DNA of 64,000 nt from Acidobacteriota bacterium (GCA_021838785.1 JAKCCV010000008.1:78512-142511), one strand, 5' to 3'. Shown: positions 1 through 9,596, counted from the stretch's first letter. A program made the numbers and translations. The notes: generated from the sequence alone by a model not told the origin.

Positions 1-2533
1 TGTAAAGCGTGCGCCCGGTCTGCCGCCGGCTCAGCTCGCGCGCCAACTTGATGCGCTGCGCTTCGCCACCGGAAAGGGTGGTCGCGGATTGGCCCAAGCG
101 CACATAACCGAGACCCACGTCGTAGAGCGTCTGCAGCTTTTGGTGGAGGACGGGAATATTTTCGAGCACGGGCAACGCCTCTTGGACGGTCTTATCCAGC
201 AAATCGGCGATGGAGAAACCCTTGTACTTGACGGCGAGGGTTTCCGCGTTGTAGCGCCGCCCGCCGCAGAGGTCACATTTGACAAACACGTCGGGAAGAA
301 AATTCATCTCGATGCGCCGCATGCCTTCCCCCTGGCAGGCCTCGCACCGGCCGCCCCGAACATTAAAGCTGAATCTTCCGGCACGGTAGCCACGCTCGCG
401 CGATTCGGGCAAAAGCGCGAACAGCTCCCGCAGCGGCGTGAACAAGCCGGTGTAGGTGGCGGGATTGGAACGGGGAGAGCGCCCGATGGGCGACTGGTCA
501 ATCACAATGACCTTGTCAATGCGGTCCGCGCCAACAATCATGCGATGCGCTCCGGGTTCCTCAATGGCGCGGTAGAGTTTTTTTGCCAGCGCTCGGTACA
601 GAATGTCGTTCACCAACGTGGATTTACCGGAGCCGGAAACCCCCGTCACCACCGTCATCAAGCCCAGCGGAAATTCCACATCAATGTTCTTGAGATTGTT
701 GGCGCGCGCTCCCAGGACGGAGATAAACTTTCCGTTCGGCGCACGGCGGATTTCCGGAATGGGAATCTGCAAGCGTCCGGAAAGATAGAGGCCGGTGAGC
801 GAATGCTCCGAGGCAGCCAGTTTTTCCGGCGTTCCGGCGGCCACCAGAAAGCCACCCTGCCGGCCGGCGCCGGGGCCGAGATCAATTACATGGTCAGCGC
901 GGCGAATGGTTTGCTCATCGTGCTCCACGACCAAAACGGTGTTGCCCAAATCGCGCAGCCGCTCGAGCGTGGCCAGCAACCGCTGATGGTCGCGCGGGTG
1001 CAGCCCGATGCTCGGCTCGTCGAGCACATAGAGCACGCCTCGCAGCTTGGACCCAATCTGCGTCGCCAGGCGAATGCGCTGGCTCTCGCCGCCTGAGAGC
1101 GTGGCCGCCGAGCGATCGAGACTAAGGTAGCCGAGGCCGACGGCGTCGAGGAATTCTAACCGCTCGGCAATCTCTTTCAGGACGCGGTTCGCCAGTTTCT
1201 CCTCCCGCGGGTTGAGCTTCAGGGAAGCCACGAACTTGCGAGCTTGGACGACAGGCTGGGCGACGAAATCCGCAATCGAAAGCCCGGCGACGGTGACCGC
1301 CAGGCTTTCAGGGCGCAACCGCTTGCCGCGACATTGAGGACAGGTGACCGCCGACATGTAGCGGCCAAACCACTCTTGATACGCCTCGGAGCGGGTTTCC
1401 CGGTACCACTGTTCGAGCAGCGGAATGATTCCCATAAAGCCCGACGTGCTGCGCGATCGTGGTCCGCTCTTGCCGTAGAGAATGAGGTTCTGAATTTTCT
1501 CCGGCAACTCGCCAAACGGCGTGTTGAGGTCAAACCCCTGCGCCTCCGCCAATCGAGTGAGGCTGCGCCGCAGAAATATCGAGCCGGAGCCCGGTCCCAG
1601 CCCTCCCGCCAGCAGAGGGCGCGACCAGTCGGAGACGACCTTGGCGGGATCAAACTCAAAACGACTCCCCAAACCTCGGCAGGCCGGGCAGGCTCCATAG
1701 ACGCTGTTGAAAGAAAACGACCGCGGCTCCAGAACCGGAACGCTCCATCCACAATCCACGCAGGCCCACTCCTGGGAGTAAAGCCACTCCTGGCCGTTGA
1801 CGATGGCGACTTGAACCAGCCCATGCGCCAGCTTGAGGGCGGTGGAGATGGAGGCGGTGAGGCGGTTTTCAATGCCGGGCTTCAGCAGCAGCCGATCCAC
1901 GACGACTTCAATCGTGTGGTTGCGGCGCCGATCCAACTTGATTTCTTCGTCAAGCTGGCGAAGCCGCTTGTCCACGCGCGCCCGAAGGAAGCCTTGCCGC
2001 GCCAGTTGCTCGAAGAGTTTGCGGAACTCTCCTTTGCGGCCCCGCACCACGGGTGCGAGAATCATGACTCGCTCGGCCCCGCTCTCCGCCGAGGGATTCT
2101 GCGCGAGGGCCATGACAGAGGCCACCATCTGCTCGACCGACTGACGGGAGATCGCCTTTCCGCATCGAGGACAATGCGGAATGCCGATGGTCGCGTAAAG
2201 CAAGCGCAGATAATCGTAGATTTCAGTGATGGTCCCAACCGTCGAGCGAGGACTGCGGCTAGTGGTTTTCTGTTCGATGGAGATCGAGGGGCTTAGCCCT
2301 TCCACCGAGTCCACATCCGGCCGCTCCATTTGGTCGAGGAATTGTCGGGCGTAGGCGGAGAAGGTCTGCACGTATCGGCGCTGCCCCTCCGCGTAAATAA
2401 TGTCGAAAGCTAAACTCGATTTGCCGGAACCGCTGAGCCCCGTCACCACGGTCAGGCTGTGGCGCGGAATTTCAACGTCAATGTTCTTGAGATTGTGCTC
2501 TCGCGCCCCCCGAACTCGGATTTCGTGAATCAT
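1..2533 (-). CDS. uvrA: UvrA, excinuclease ABC subunit A (3' end cut by window edge)
   Basis: DNA-damage recognition ATPase of nucleotide excision repair; it acts in the cytoplasm as a dimer that loads UvrB. The reading frame is open from an ATG at 2533 (protein begins [20 protein letters not shown]) to the window edge, about 844 residues, so roughly the last 100 residues of the usual ~940 are outside. Both ABC modules are visible: Walker [10 protein letters not shown] near residue 33 and [15 protein letters not shown] near 630, both in the same frame, and an LSGGE signature in each half. The zinc-finger CxxC pairs are present ([14 protein letters not shown]...CPAC, CEAC...CDLC). An AGGG about 6 bases before the ATG is a weak ribosome site. 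Long plus-strand reading frames opposite this gene are shadows. Confidence 0.97.
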   Translation of the reverse strand, partial: MIHEIRVRGAREHNLKNIDVEIPRHSLTVVTGLSGSGKSSLAFDIIYAEGQRRYVQTFSAYARQFLDQMERPDVDSVEGLSPSISIEQKTTSRSPRSTVGTITEIYDYLRLLYATIGIPHCPRCGKAISRQSVEQMVASVMALAQNPSAESGAERVMILAPVVRGRKGEFRKLFEQLARQGFLRARVDKRLRQLDEEIKLDRRRNHTIEVVVDRLLLKPGIENRLTASISTALKLAHGLVQVAIVNGQEWLYSQEWACVDCGWSVPVLEPRSFSFNSVYGACPACRGLGSRFEFDPAKVVSDWSRPLLAGGLGPGSGSIFLRRSLTRLAEAQGFDLNTPFGELPEKIQNLILYGKSGPRSRSTSGFMGIIPLLEQWYRETRSEAYQEWFGRYMSAVTCPQCRGKRLRPESLAVTVAGLSIADFVAQPVVQARKFVASLKLNPREEKLANRVLKEIAERLEFLDAVGLGYLSLDRSAATLSGGESQRIRLATQIGSKLRGVLYVLDEPSIGLHPRDHQRLLATLERLRDLGNTVLVVEHDEQTIRRADHVIDLGPGAGRQGGFLVAAGTPEKLAASEHSLTGLYLSGRLQIPIPEIRRAPNGKFISVLGARANNLKNIDVEFPLGLMTVVTGVSGSGKSTLVNDILYRALAKKLYRAIEEPGAHRMIVGADRIDKVIVIDQSPIGRSPRSNPATYTGLFTPLRELFALLPESRERGYRAGRFSFNVRGGRCEACQGEGMRRIEMNFLPDVFVKCDLCGGRRYNAETLAVKYKGFSIADLLDKTVQEALPVLENIPVLHQKLQTLYDVGLGYVRLGQSATTLSGGEAQRIKLARELSRRQTGRTLY

Positions 2534-2581
2534 CCGCCCTGCCGCCCGTAACGACGGGTTTCGACAAAAACCCAAATTCTC

Positions 2582-2611
2582 ATGCTAGACCGCCGAAGAG
2601 CGAGGGGTCAA
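2582..2611 (-). promoter_or_regulatory. Predicted sigma70-type promoter of uvrA
   Basis: Read on the minus strand, TTGACC (2611-2606) is followed after 18 bases by TAGCAT (2587-2582). This would start the transcript near 2575 and leave a 5' leader of about 40 bases before the uvrA ATG. Pattern match only. No LexA-type box was recognised beside it. Confidence 0.45.
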
Positions 2612-2683
2612 GAACAATCGGTCGTGTTGAGAGTTGTGAAGGCGGGTGGCCGCGATGCCTGGCAAACGATGATGACCCCCTAG

Positions 2684-2818
2684 CCGCGACACCGTTCCCT
2701 GTGTCGCGGGTCTTTACGCATAGCGTGCCGGGAGCGTCTGTGGGGCTTCCCTTCGCCCCGGCGACGGCGGAAATCATCGTCGCTCGACATACCCGCGACG
2801 GAAACAACAACGTCGCGG
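2684..2818. repeat. Two REP-like palindromes in the uvrA / mutase intergenic region
   Basis: The 356-base stretch 2534-2889 has no convincing gene. It holds the uvrA promoter and two perfect inverted repeats that share the same arm core: CCGCGACAC (2684-2692) with GTGTCGCGG (2702-2710), and CCGCGACG (2793-2800) with CGTCGCGG (2811-2818). The loops are 9 and 10 bases long and unrelated in sequence. Neither stem is followed by a T tract on either strand, so they do not look like intrinsic terminators. The shared arms suggest a dispersed palindromic repeat family or a protein-binding site. Confidence 0.45.
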
Positions 2819-2889
2819 CTACCAAGGCCGGGCCGCCGCAAGCTGCTGATGGGCGATTGGGGCGACGGTCATTCGCCTACCGGGTACCT

Positions 2890-4512
2890 CTAAAGCTGCG
2901 TCGGCTCGTGATATTCTCCAAACACCTGTCGTAGCGCGTCGGCGATTTCTCCGACGGTGGCATAAGCCTGGACGGCCTCGAGGATGGCGGGCATGAGATT
3001 CTTCTGCGTGCGCGCCAGGTTCTCGACCCCTTCGAGGGCGGCACGGACGCGGGCGCCATCGCGGCGGGCTCGCAACGCCCGCACTCGGTCCACCTGCTGC
3101 CGCTCGATTTCCGGATCGATCTTTAGAATGGGAACATGCGTTTTCTCGGCTTCTCGGTAACGGTTGACGCCGACCATGACCTGGCGTCCCGCTTCGATTT
3201 CCCGCTGCGTCTGGAACGCCGCCTGTTGGATCTCGCGCTGCACGTAGCCGCCCTCGATAGCTCGCAACATCCCGCCAAGCGAATCTATCTTGCCCAGATA
3301 TTCTTCGGCTGCCGTTTCCAGTTCGTCGGTCAGTTTTTCAACGGTATAAGAGCCGCCCAAGGGATCCACCGTGTTGGCGACGCCGCTCTCGTAAGCGATG
3401 ATTTGCTGGGTGCGCAGGGCCAAAAGCGCGGACTCCTCGGTCGGCAACGCCAGTGCCTCATCAAAGGCGTTGGTGTGGAGCGACTGCGCACCGCCCAACA
3501 CGGCGGCCAGCGCTTGGAGCGTGACGCGCGCCAAGTTGACCTCCGGTTGCTGCGCCGTCAGCGTAGAGCCGCCTGTTTGGGCGTGGAAGCGGAACATGCC
3601 GGCCCGCGGGTTTTGCACTTTGAACCGTTCGCGCATGAGGCGCGCCCACAAGCGCCGCGCGGCGCGGAATTTGGCAATTTCTTCCAAGAAGTTGTTGTGC
3701 GCGTTTAAGAAAAAAGATATCCGCGGCGCGAGGTCATCCACTTGTAGGCCGCGCTCGCGGGCCGCCTCAACGTAAGCAATGGCGTTGGCGAACATAAACG
3801 CGATCTCCTGCGCGGCGGTCGAGCCGGCCTCGCGGATGTGATACCCGCTCACGGAGATCGGATTCCATTCGGGTGCTCGCTCCCGGCAAAACGCAAAAAT
3901 GTCCGTCACCAGCCGCAGGGCGGCGTTCGGAGGATATATGTAAGTGCCCCGCGCGACGTATTCCTTCAAAATATCGTTTTGAACCGTTCCCGCGAGTTTC
4001 TCGAGCCGGGCACCCTGCTTTTCAGCCACCGCAAAGTAGAGAGCGAGTAAAATCGGCGCCGTCGCATTGATGGTCATGGAAGTCGAAACCTGGTCGAGCG
4101 GAATACCTTGAAAGAGCGTTTCCATGTCCTCGAGCGAGTCAATCGCCACGCCCGACCGCCCCACTTCCCCCAAGGCCATCGGATGGTCGGAATCGAGACC
4201 CACCTGGGTCGGCAAATCGAACGCCACCGAAAGCCCCGTGGTGCCCTGAGCGAGGAGATAACGAAAGCGCGAATTGGATTCTCGCGCGGTGCCGTAACCC
4301 GCGTACTGGCGCATCGTCCACAACCGGCTACGATAGCCGGTAGGATAGATGCCCCGCGTAAAGGGATATTCTCCCGGGAAACCTAAATCACGTTGGGGGT
4401 TCCCGTCGGCCAGGTCCTCGGGGCGATGGAAAGGGCGTTCATCATTGCGAGAAGGGGTGGCCGAAGGGTTTGTCTGGCCGGCTTTGCCGTTGGACGGGGA
4501 AGAAGAATTCAT
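2890..4512 (-). CDS. Methylmalonyl-CoA mutase family protein, large (substrate) subunit without B12 domain
   Basis: Coenzyme B12-dependent acyl-CoA mutase, catalytic TIM-barrel subunit (540 residues); it would interconvert (R)-methylmalonyl-CoA and succinyl-CoA in propionate or branched-chain amino acid metabolism. The family signature is clear: [19 protein letters not shown] (residues ~58-76), [12 protein letters not shown] with the active-site His near 225, and [13 protein letters not shown]. The residues that separate methylmalonyl-CoA from isobutyryl-CoA mutases, a Tyr (Y60) and an Arg (R188 in [10 protein letters not shown]), are both the methylmalonyl type. The protein ends after the barrel; the cobalamin-binding domain must be a separate subunit and is not in this window. 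No strong ribosome site is visible before the ATG at 4512, so the first ~25 low-complexity residues may not all be translated. Confidence 0.92.
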   Translation of the reverse strand: MNSSSPSNGKAGQTNPSATPSRNDERPFHRPEDLADGNPQRDLGFPGEYPFTRGIYPTGYRSRLWTMRQYAGYGTARESNSRFRYLLAQGTTGLSVAFDLPTQVGLDSDHPMALGEVGRSGVAIDSLEDMETLFQGIPLDQVSTSMTINATAPILLALYFAVAEKQGARLEKLAGTVQNDILKEYVARGTYIYPPNAALRLVTDIFAFCRERAPEWNPISVSGYHIREAGSTAAQEIAFMFANAIAYVEAARERGLQVDDLAPRISFFLNAHNNFLEEIAKFRAARRLWARLMRERFKVQNPRAGMFRFHAQTGGSTLTAQQPEVNLARVTLQALAAVLGGAQSLHTNAFDEALALPTEESALLALRTQQIIAYESGVANTVDPLGGSYTVEKLTDELETAAEEYLGKIDSLGGMLRAIEGGYVQREIQQAAFQTQREIEAGRQVMVGVNRYREAEKTHVPILKIDPEIERQQVDRVRALRARRDGARVRAALEGVENLARTQKNLMPAILEAVQAYATVGEIADALRQVFGEYHEPTQL

Positions 4513-4627
4513 CGGAACTCACACGGGAAAACGTCCGTCCCCCTCCGCTTTTGCGGCCGTGGGCACGGCCGCCCAAGCGGAAGGTAATCTCGTCCTTTTC
4601 TCGATGCCGATCTCCGAACCTGCGCGC

Positions 4628-4906
4628 TCATCGCACACTGCGGGCCTTGGCAAAAGAGTAGAGCGCGAAAATCATCAGTAAGGCGGCGAACCCGGCCATG
4701 ACCGTCAGACCGACGATGCTGCCATGGGCTTGCCGGCGATGCTCTTGCCACATCTCGAATGCCATCACCGCGCCCGAGACGGCAAGGAAAAGAAAAACCA
4801 ACGCGACGGCCAGGTGAAAAAACCGCTGCACCTGACGAAAACCCCATCGCACGCGCTCGGCCAACTTTCCCAAATTGCAACCTCGCCTGGACAATCGCCT
4901 TCTCAC
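4628..4906 (-). CDS. Small two-helix membrane protein, unknown function
   Basis: A 92-residue protein with a basic N-terminus (MRRRLSRRG...) and two hydrophobic segments, FFHLAVALVFLFLAVSGAVM (~29-48) and SIVGLTVMAGFAALLMIFAL (~63-82), joined by a short charged loop (EMWQEHRRQAHG). The composition and the Lys/Arg distribution at the ends fit a real inner-membrane protein. The start would be a GTG at 4906; no ATG lies upstream in frame. It may be co-transcribed with the mutase gene that follows it on the minus strand and is divergent from the UvrC-like gene. No family recognised. Confidence 0.55.
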   Translation of the reverse strand: MRRRLSRRGCNLGKLAERVRWGFRQVQRFFHLAVALVFLFLAVSGAVMAFEMWQEHRRQAHGSIVGLTVMAGFAALLMIFALYSFAKARSVR

Positions 4907-4984
4907 CCATCCTAGAATCGAACCGAGGCGCAGTCAATTCGCCAGTGTCGGCTTGTGCGAAGTCCGTTCTTCCCGTAACCTGGG

Positions 4985-6184
4985 GTGGTGGAAATGCGCT
5001 TGGCGCAGACCATGTTGTGTCCGGCGGGCGAAGAATCGGAATTGCCGGCCTTGCTCGAGCCGCGGCCCGCTGTGTTTGTGGTATTTCTTTCAGGATCGCC
5101 GGCGATGAGTTCGGCGTCGCTCGGGCCGGCGCCAGCCCGCGAGCCTTTGCCTTACCTCTCGCGCACGAGAGATTTGCGGCGTCGTCTCGCGCGGCTTCTC
5201 AAGGAGCCTCCTGAAAATTCCCGGAGGTTCAACCTGCGCGCTCTCGCACGCCGAATTGAGTTCCAATACGTCGGTTCGAATTTCGAGGCGCAATGGCTGC
5301 TCTATGGCTTGAATCGCCACTACTATCCCCGTGTTTACCGGCAACGGTTACGGTTGAAGCCGCCCGCCCTGCTCAAGATTAACCTGCGCAATCGCTTTCC
5401 CCGCTGCTATCCGACGCGGCGCCTGGCGCGGGATGGCTCGCTCTATTATGGGCCGTTTCCTTCCCGCGCCTTCGCCGAGCGTTTTGCCGCTCAATTCCTG
5501 GACTTGTTCAAAATTCGCCGCTGCGTGGAGGACCTTCATCCCGACCCGTCGCATCCCGGCTGCATTTATTCGCAGATGAAGATGTGCCTCGCGCCCTGCT
5601 TCATGGGCTGTACAGATCAAGAGTACCAAGAGGAGTTGAACCGCGTGGTCGGGTTTTTGGATGCGGGCGGACGCCCGCTGCTCGAGGGCTTGCGGCAAGA
5701 GCGCGACCGGGCCTCCGAGGCGCTCGACTTCGAGGCGGCGCAGCGGGCCCATCGAAGACTGGAAAAGGTGCAGGAGGTGTTGCGGTTCCTTCCGGAGATC
5801 GTTGGCAACATCATGCAGACCCAAGCGCTGTTGGTTCTACCCGGCGCTCAAGCGCGCTCCGTTACGTTTTTTCGGCTGGCGAGCGGCGAATTGCGCGGAC
5901 CGGGCAGGCTGCGGCTGGACGAAAACGCGCCTCGACCCGAATCCCTCGACACCATCCTTGATCGAACCGTCGCCTCGCTTCCACGCGCCTGCCCCACGCA
6001 CGAAGTCCCCTCCTGGGAGCCACTGGCCCTCTTGGCGCGCTGGTATTACAGCAGCTATCGTGATGGCGAACTTCTGATGCTCCCACCCGACGGCACGCTT
6101 CCCCACCGCCGCCTCATCCGTGTTTGCCGCAAGATCGTAGAAGGCCGCTCCAACTTGAATCCATCCGCTGCGGGCAACGGGTAG
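4985..6184 (+). CDS. UvrC/Cho-like GIY-YIG protein lacking the C-terminal nuclease domain
   Basis: Homologue of the N-terminal half of excinuclease subunit UvrC, about 399 residues. In order: a degenerate GIY-YIG fold (first motif reads VFVVF, then PYLSRTRDLRRRLARLL with the catalytic-type Arg, then NFEAQWLL with the Glu), the UvrC cysteine cluster (RRC, HPGC, KMC, LAPC, residues ~178-202, the four positions expected to bind an iron-sulfur cluster), and a UVR helical hairpin (EALDFEAAQRAHRRLEKV). It stops where the RNase H-like second nuclease of UvrC would begin, as in Cho. Because the first Tyr of the nuclease motif is Phe, cleavage ability is uncertain. The start is a GTG at 4985, or the ATG at 4994. 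Confidence 0.85.
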   Translation: MVEMRLAQTMLCPAGEESELPALLEPRPAVFVVFLSGSPAMSSASLGPAPAREPLPYLSRTRDLRRRLARLLKEPPENSRRFNLRALARRIEFQYVGSNFEAQWLLYGLNRHYYPRVYRQRLRLKPPALLKINLRNRFPRCYPTRRLARDGSLYYGPFPSRAFAERFAAQFLDLFKIRRCVEDLHPDPSHPGCIYSQMKMCLAPCFMGCTDQEYQEELNRVVGFLDAGGRPLLEGLRQERDRASEALDFEAAQRAHRRLEKVQEVLRFLPEIVGNIMQTQALLVLPGAQARSVTFFRLASGELRGPGRLRLDENAPRPESLDTILDRTVASLPRACPTHEVPSWEPLALLARWYYSSYRDGELLMLPPDGTLPHRRLIRVCRKIVEGRSNLNPSAAGNG

Positions 6185-6270
6185 ATGCGCTGCGACGCGA
6201 TTGTTGGATAGTGACTCAACTCCAAGCACCGTCGCATTCCATGGGGACTGAGTCGTGTTAACATGACCCC

Positions 6271-6885
6271 ATGGAATTTTCGTTTGAGACGGTTCAGGGC
6301 AATTCAGCGGGTGCCGGTGCCAGCCTTCGCGTCGGCGAGAAAGTGCCCGATTTCGAGCTAGCGGATTCCGACGGGCGCCTGAGGCGCTTGTCCGAGCTGG
6401 CACAATCCGGACCCGTCGTTTTAGTCTTCTATCGCGGCCATTGGTGACCCTTCTGCCTCCGCCAGTTGGTGGACTATCGAGACTGTTTTTCAAGATTTGC
6501 GGAGACAGGAGCCACGATTGCGGGTGTTTCGGTGGACCCGCCAACCGTGTCTGCCGCCATCCGGCAGGAGCTTGGCTTGCCGTTCCCCATCTTGTCGGAT
6601 GTTCATCGCAAAGTGGTCAAGCAGTGGGGCATCCTGAACCCTCATGAGCGCGGCGGAATCGCTCAACCCTCGGTTTTTGTCATTGAGCGCGACCTTCGAC
6701 TTCGCTTTCGGTCAACGGATCGGTCGAGCGCGCGGATTCCCGCCGAGCAAATTGCCGCTCTCTTGCTCAACGGAGATCAAGCTCCGCCAACCCTACCCTC
6801 GCCGCAACGTCGCTGGCCGCGGCTGAGCGATTGGGCGCGAGCGATCCGCAACGCGATTCGCTTCCGCCGGCAACACTCATCCTAA
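6271..6885 (+). CDS. Peroxiredoxin-like (AhpC/TSA) protein, probable selenoprotein with Sec at the peroxidatic position
   Basis: Thioredoxin-fold peroxiredoxin-like protein of 204 residues if the in-frame TGA at 6445-6447 (codon 59) is read as selenocysteine. The frame is open on both sides of it. Upstream is LRVGEKVPDFELADSDGRL and VVLVFYRGHW; downstream is PFCLRQLVDYRDCF, then IAGVSVDPP, LPFPILSD and QPSVFVIERDLRLRF, all in family order. The usual FYRGxWCPxC signature therefore has TGA exactly where the catalytic Cys stands (UxxC). A small hairpin suited to a bacterial SECIS follows at 6458-6473. Expected role: thiol-dependent peroxide reduction or another redox function in the cytoplasm. 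A conventional gene finder would call only 6466-6885 and miss the active site. No clear Shine-Dalgarno precedes the ATG at 6271. No sel genes lie in the window. The alternative is a nonsense mutation or a sequencing error of TGC or TGT. Confidence 0.82.
6458..6473 (+). promoter_or_regulatory. Candidate bacterial SECIS hairpin for UGA at 6445
   Basis: Bases 6458-6463 (TCCGCC) pair with 6468-6473 (GGTGGA) to form a 6-bp stem with one G-U pair, capped by the loop AGTT (6464-6467). Sixteen bases separate the UGA from the loop. The loop has a G in its first two positions and a U after it. Known bacterial SECIS elements require a short stem, a G among the first two loop bases and a spacing of roughly 16-37 bases from UGA; this element satisfies each point at the short end of the range. 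The hairpin lies in the coding sequence, as bacterial SECIS elements do. Confidence 0.7.
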
Positions 6886-7114
6886 CGCTGCCCGCCGCCG
6901 GGGTGGCGTCAATGCGGGTGTATAGAAAGCCGGAGGTTGGAGTTGGTTCCATCGAGCGAAAACCGAACGTTACCAAAAGAGCTTGCCGGCCCACGGAGGA
7001 AGCCACACCGACCAGCGAGCAAATCCGACTTCTGGCGCGGCATTCCAACACACCCGCAGCTCTTGTTGGCGTTTATAAGGCGACTGTCCGACGCCTCTGG
7101 CATGGGCTCCCGGA

Positions 7115-9490
7115 CTACGCCGCGACCTGAAGTGACGTGCGGATGGTCTGCACGGAATTCGGGCCTACCATGATGTCAAATACTCCCGGCTCGACTACCC
7201 ACTGCATCTCCAGATTATAAAATCCGAGCTCTCGAGGCCCCAGGTGAAATTGAACTGTCTCCGTCTGGCCGGGTTTCAGGTGGATGCGCTTAAAACCTCT
7301 GAGTTCCATGACGGGCCGCGTGATGGAACTCACGCGGTCGCGGACGTACATCTGGGCGACCTCATCGCCCTCGCGCTCGCCGCTATTGGTAACGTCCACG
7401 CGAACCGTTGTTACCCCTTCGGGATGAATCGTAGCTGGCGCAAGCTGCAAGTTGCTGAATTTGAACGTGGTGTAGGAAAGGCCCCAACCAAACGGAAACA
7501 GCGGCCCCTTCTTGGCGAACAGGTAGGGCCGCTCGAGCGATGGCTTGTGGTTGTAATAGCTGGGCAAATCCCCGACCGTGCGCGGAAAAGTGATGGGCAA
7601 TTTTCCGCCCGGATTGACGTCTCCAAACAACACCTGCGCCGCTGCGGTTCCGCCCTCTTGGCCTAAATACCATCCTTCCAATATCGCCGGCACATGCTCC
7701 GCGGCATAATTGATCGAGAGCGGGCGGCCACCGATGAGCAAAACGACGGTCGGCGTTCCCGTTTCGACGATGGACTGGATGAGCTCGTTTTGCAGGCCGA
7801 CGAGATCCAAGGAGTCGCGGTCGCCCAGGTGGTGGTTGGACCAGGCCTCGCGGCAGGTGCTTTCATTATCGCCGACCACCAAGATCGCCACGTCCGCCTT
7901 GCGGGCCGCTTCGGTGGCGGCCTTGATCTTGGGCCGCTGAGTTTTGGGATCAGGGAGCACCACGTTGTCCTGGTAAAACGCTTGCCAACCTTGTTGGGCG
8001 TTGCTGATATCACAACCCTCTTCGAAAATCACTTGCGCGCGAGAGCCGACACGCTCTTTGATGCCTTCGAGAATGCTGACTTCGTGCGCGGGCTGGCGAC
8101 TGTAGCCGCCCAGGTGCACAGCGGATGCGTTCGGTCCGATGACCGCGATACTTTTCAGTTTTTTCAGGTCTAAAGGCAACAGATTTCCTTCATTCTTCAG
8201 CAGCACCAAGGTCTTTTGCGCGGCCTTCAGCGCCAGCTCCTGATGCGCTTGGCAACTTGTAATTCGCGCCGCGTAGTCCGGGTCGGCATAGGGGTTCTCA
8301 AATAGCGCGAGGCGAAACTTGGCGGTGAGAATCCGGCCCACGGCGCGATCCAGCTCCGCCTCCGCCACCTCTCCTTGACGCACTTGATCGGCCAGGGTTC
8401 GGTAAACCGCGCCGTTCGAGAGGTCAAAATCCACTCCGGCCGCCAACGCCATGCGCGCCGCCTCCGCGTAATCCGCCGCCACGTGATGGAAACTCACCAA
8501 CATTTCGAGCGCTCCGCCATCCGAGGTTACGTAACCGTCAAACCCCCACTCTTCGCGCAACACCTTGGTCAGCAGCCACCGATTGATGTGGCACGGAACA
8601 CCGCCGCGAATTTCATTGTAGGCAGCCATCACCGAGCCGACGTGAGCTTCCTCAACGGCTGCCTGATAAGCGACCATATAAGCTTCGCGCAGAGTGCGCT
8701 CGGAATAGTTGGCAGGAGCGTCATTTCGTCCGCCTTCCGGGCCTCCATAGCCGGTGAAATGTTTCAGCGTGGCCAAGACATGATGCGACCCAATCTTGTC
8801 ATCATTCCCTTGGAAGCCGCGCACGGCCGCCACACCCATGCGCGACGTCAAATAGGGGTCTTCGCCGTAGGATTCCTCGGTCCGACCCCATCGCGGCTCG
8901 CGGCCCAAATGCACGACGGGCGCAAAGGCTTGCCGAACGCCCACGGCCGACATCTCGTCGGAAACAGCGGTAAAAACCTCGCGGAGCAAGTCCGGATCCC
9001 AGGTGCTGGCCAGCCCGATGGCTTGCGGAAAGCTCGTGCTGCCGTTTTCCATAAAGCCGTGCAAACCCTCCCCGACCACAAGGGCTGGAATTCCGAGCCT
9101 TGTTTTTTCGACCAAATATCTCTGCCGAGCATTCCGAAGGATGGCGCGGTCGCGCGCGCTCATGTGTCCGTTGAACGAGTACAATTCTGCGAAAGCCTGG
9201 CGAGCGTTTTGGTCGTTGAACTTGCCCGTAGTGTCAAGGACACCCTCGATGCGGGCGCCACCGGTGATTTGGTCCACTTTCTCTTCGAGGGTCATGCGTC
9301 GAAGCAGGTCCGCCACGCGCTGCTCCACGGCCAGGTCGGGGTTGCGATAGGCTGGAGTTCCGCCGCCGGTCTCGGCGGGTGAAGGCTCGCCAGCGGCTGG
9401 CGAGGCGGCAGCTTCGGCGTGCGCCGGAAGCGACCGCGAGAGCAACATTCCCGCTCCGGTTAAAACGTATCCAAATTCTCGGCGATTCAT
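7115..9490 (-). CDS. Secreted GH3 family beta-glucosidase/xylosidase
   Basis: Glycoside hydrolase family 3, 791 residues, releasing terminal beta-linked sugars from plant or microbial oligosaccharides. The N-terminus MNRREFGYVLTGAGMLLSRSLPAHA looks like a Tat signal peptide (twin Arg, then a hydrophobic stretch and an AHA cleavage site). The N-terminal barrel runs from about residue 55; the nucleophile region reads GYVTSDGGALEML, with the Asp in the expected SD position. The C-terminal sandwich (KTLVLLKNEGNLLPL) and a fibronectin-III-like tail (TTVRVDVTNSGEREGDEVAQMYV) follow. AGGAGGG lies 7 bases before the ATG at 9490. It lies downstream of the MFS / LarA-like / iolB genes on the same strand, which suggests a shared role in sugar or sugar-acid use, but it seems to have its own promoter. 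Confidence 0.95.
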   Translation of the reverse strand: MNRREFGYVLTGAGMLLSRSLPAHAEAAASPAAGEPSPAETGGGTPAYRNPDLAVEQRVADLLRRMTLEEKVDQITGGARIEGVLDTTGKFNDQNARQAFAELYSFNGHMSARDRAILRNARQRYLVEKTRLGIPALVVGEGLHGFMENGSTSFPQAIGLASTWDPDLLREVFTAVSDEMSAVGVRQAFAPVVHLGREPRWGRTEESYGEDPYLTSRMGVAAVRGFQGNDDKIGSHHVLATLKHFTGYGGPEGGRNDAPANYSERTLREAYMVAYQAAVEEAHVGSVMAAYNEIRGGVPCHINRWLLTKVLREEWGFDGYVTSDGGALEMLVSFHHVAADYAEAARMALAAGVDFDLSNGAVYRTLADQVRQGEVAEAELDRAVGRILTAKFRLALFENPYADPDYAARITSCQAHQELALKAAQKTLVLLKNEGNLLPLDLKKLKSIAVIGPNASAVHLGGYSRQPAHEVSILEGIKERVGSRAQVIFEEGCDISNAQQGWQAFYQDNVVLPDPKTQRPKIKAATEAARKADVAILVVGDNESTCREAWSNHHLGDRDSLDLVGLQNELIQSIVETGTPTVVLLIGGRPLSINYAAEHVPAILEGWYLGQEGGTAAAQVLFGDVNPGGKLPITFPRTVGDLPSYYNHKPSLERPYLFAKKGPLFPFGWGLSYTTFKFSNLQLAPATIHPEGVTTVRVDVTNSGEREGDEVAQMYVRDRVSSITRPVMELRGFKRIHLKPGQTETVQFHLGPRELGFYNLEMQWVVEPGVFDIMVGPNSVQTIRTSLQVAA

Positions 9491-9596
9491 AGATTCACCC
9501 TCCTGTTATGCCCATCCTTCATCCAGACCCGGAGCCGTTTGTGGGCGTCTCCGCATGGCTTACCACGACCTTTGGAATCCGATCGGCCGCCCGAAT

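Noticed and set aside
89..1096. Long plus-strand open frame of 335 codons, and a second at 1244-2296
   Set aside because: Both are antisense to uvrA, whose frame is unbroken with all ABC motifs. The plus frames have no family features; they are GC-rich shadow frames.
2684..2710. Intrinsic terminator for the mutase transcript
   Set aside because: The 9-bp perfect stem is not followed by T residues on the minus strand, so it is reported as a palindromic repeat instead.
6445..6447. In-frame TGA as an ordinary nonsense mutation making a pseudogene
   Set aside because: The rest of the frame shows no decay, TGA falls exactly on the catalytic Cys, and a SECIS-like hairpin follows. A sequencing error cannot be excluded from the sequence alone, so it is kept as an alternative in the feature entry.
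6831..7130. 99-codon plus frame overlapping the end of the peroxiredoxin-like and GH3 genes
   Set aside because: It overlaps both neighbours, has no ribosome site and no recognisable domain; judged chance.
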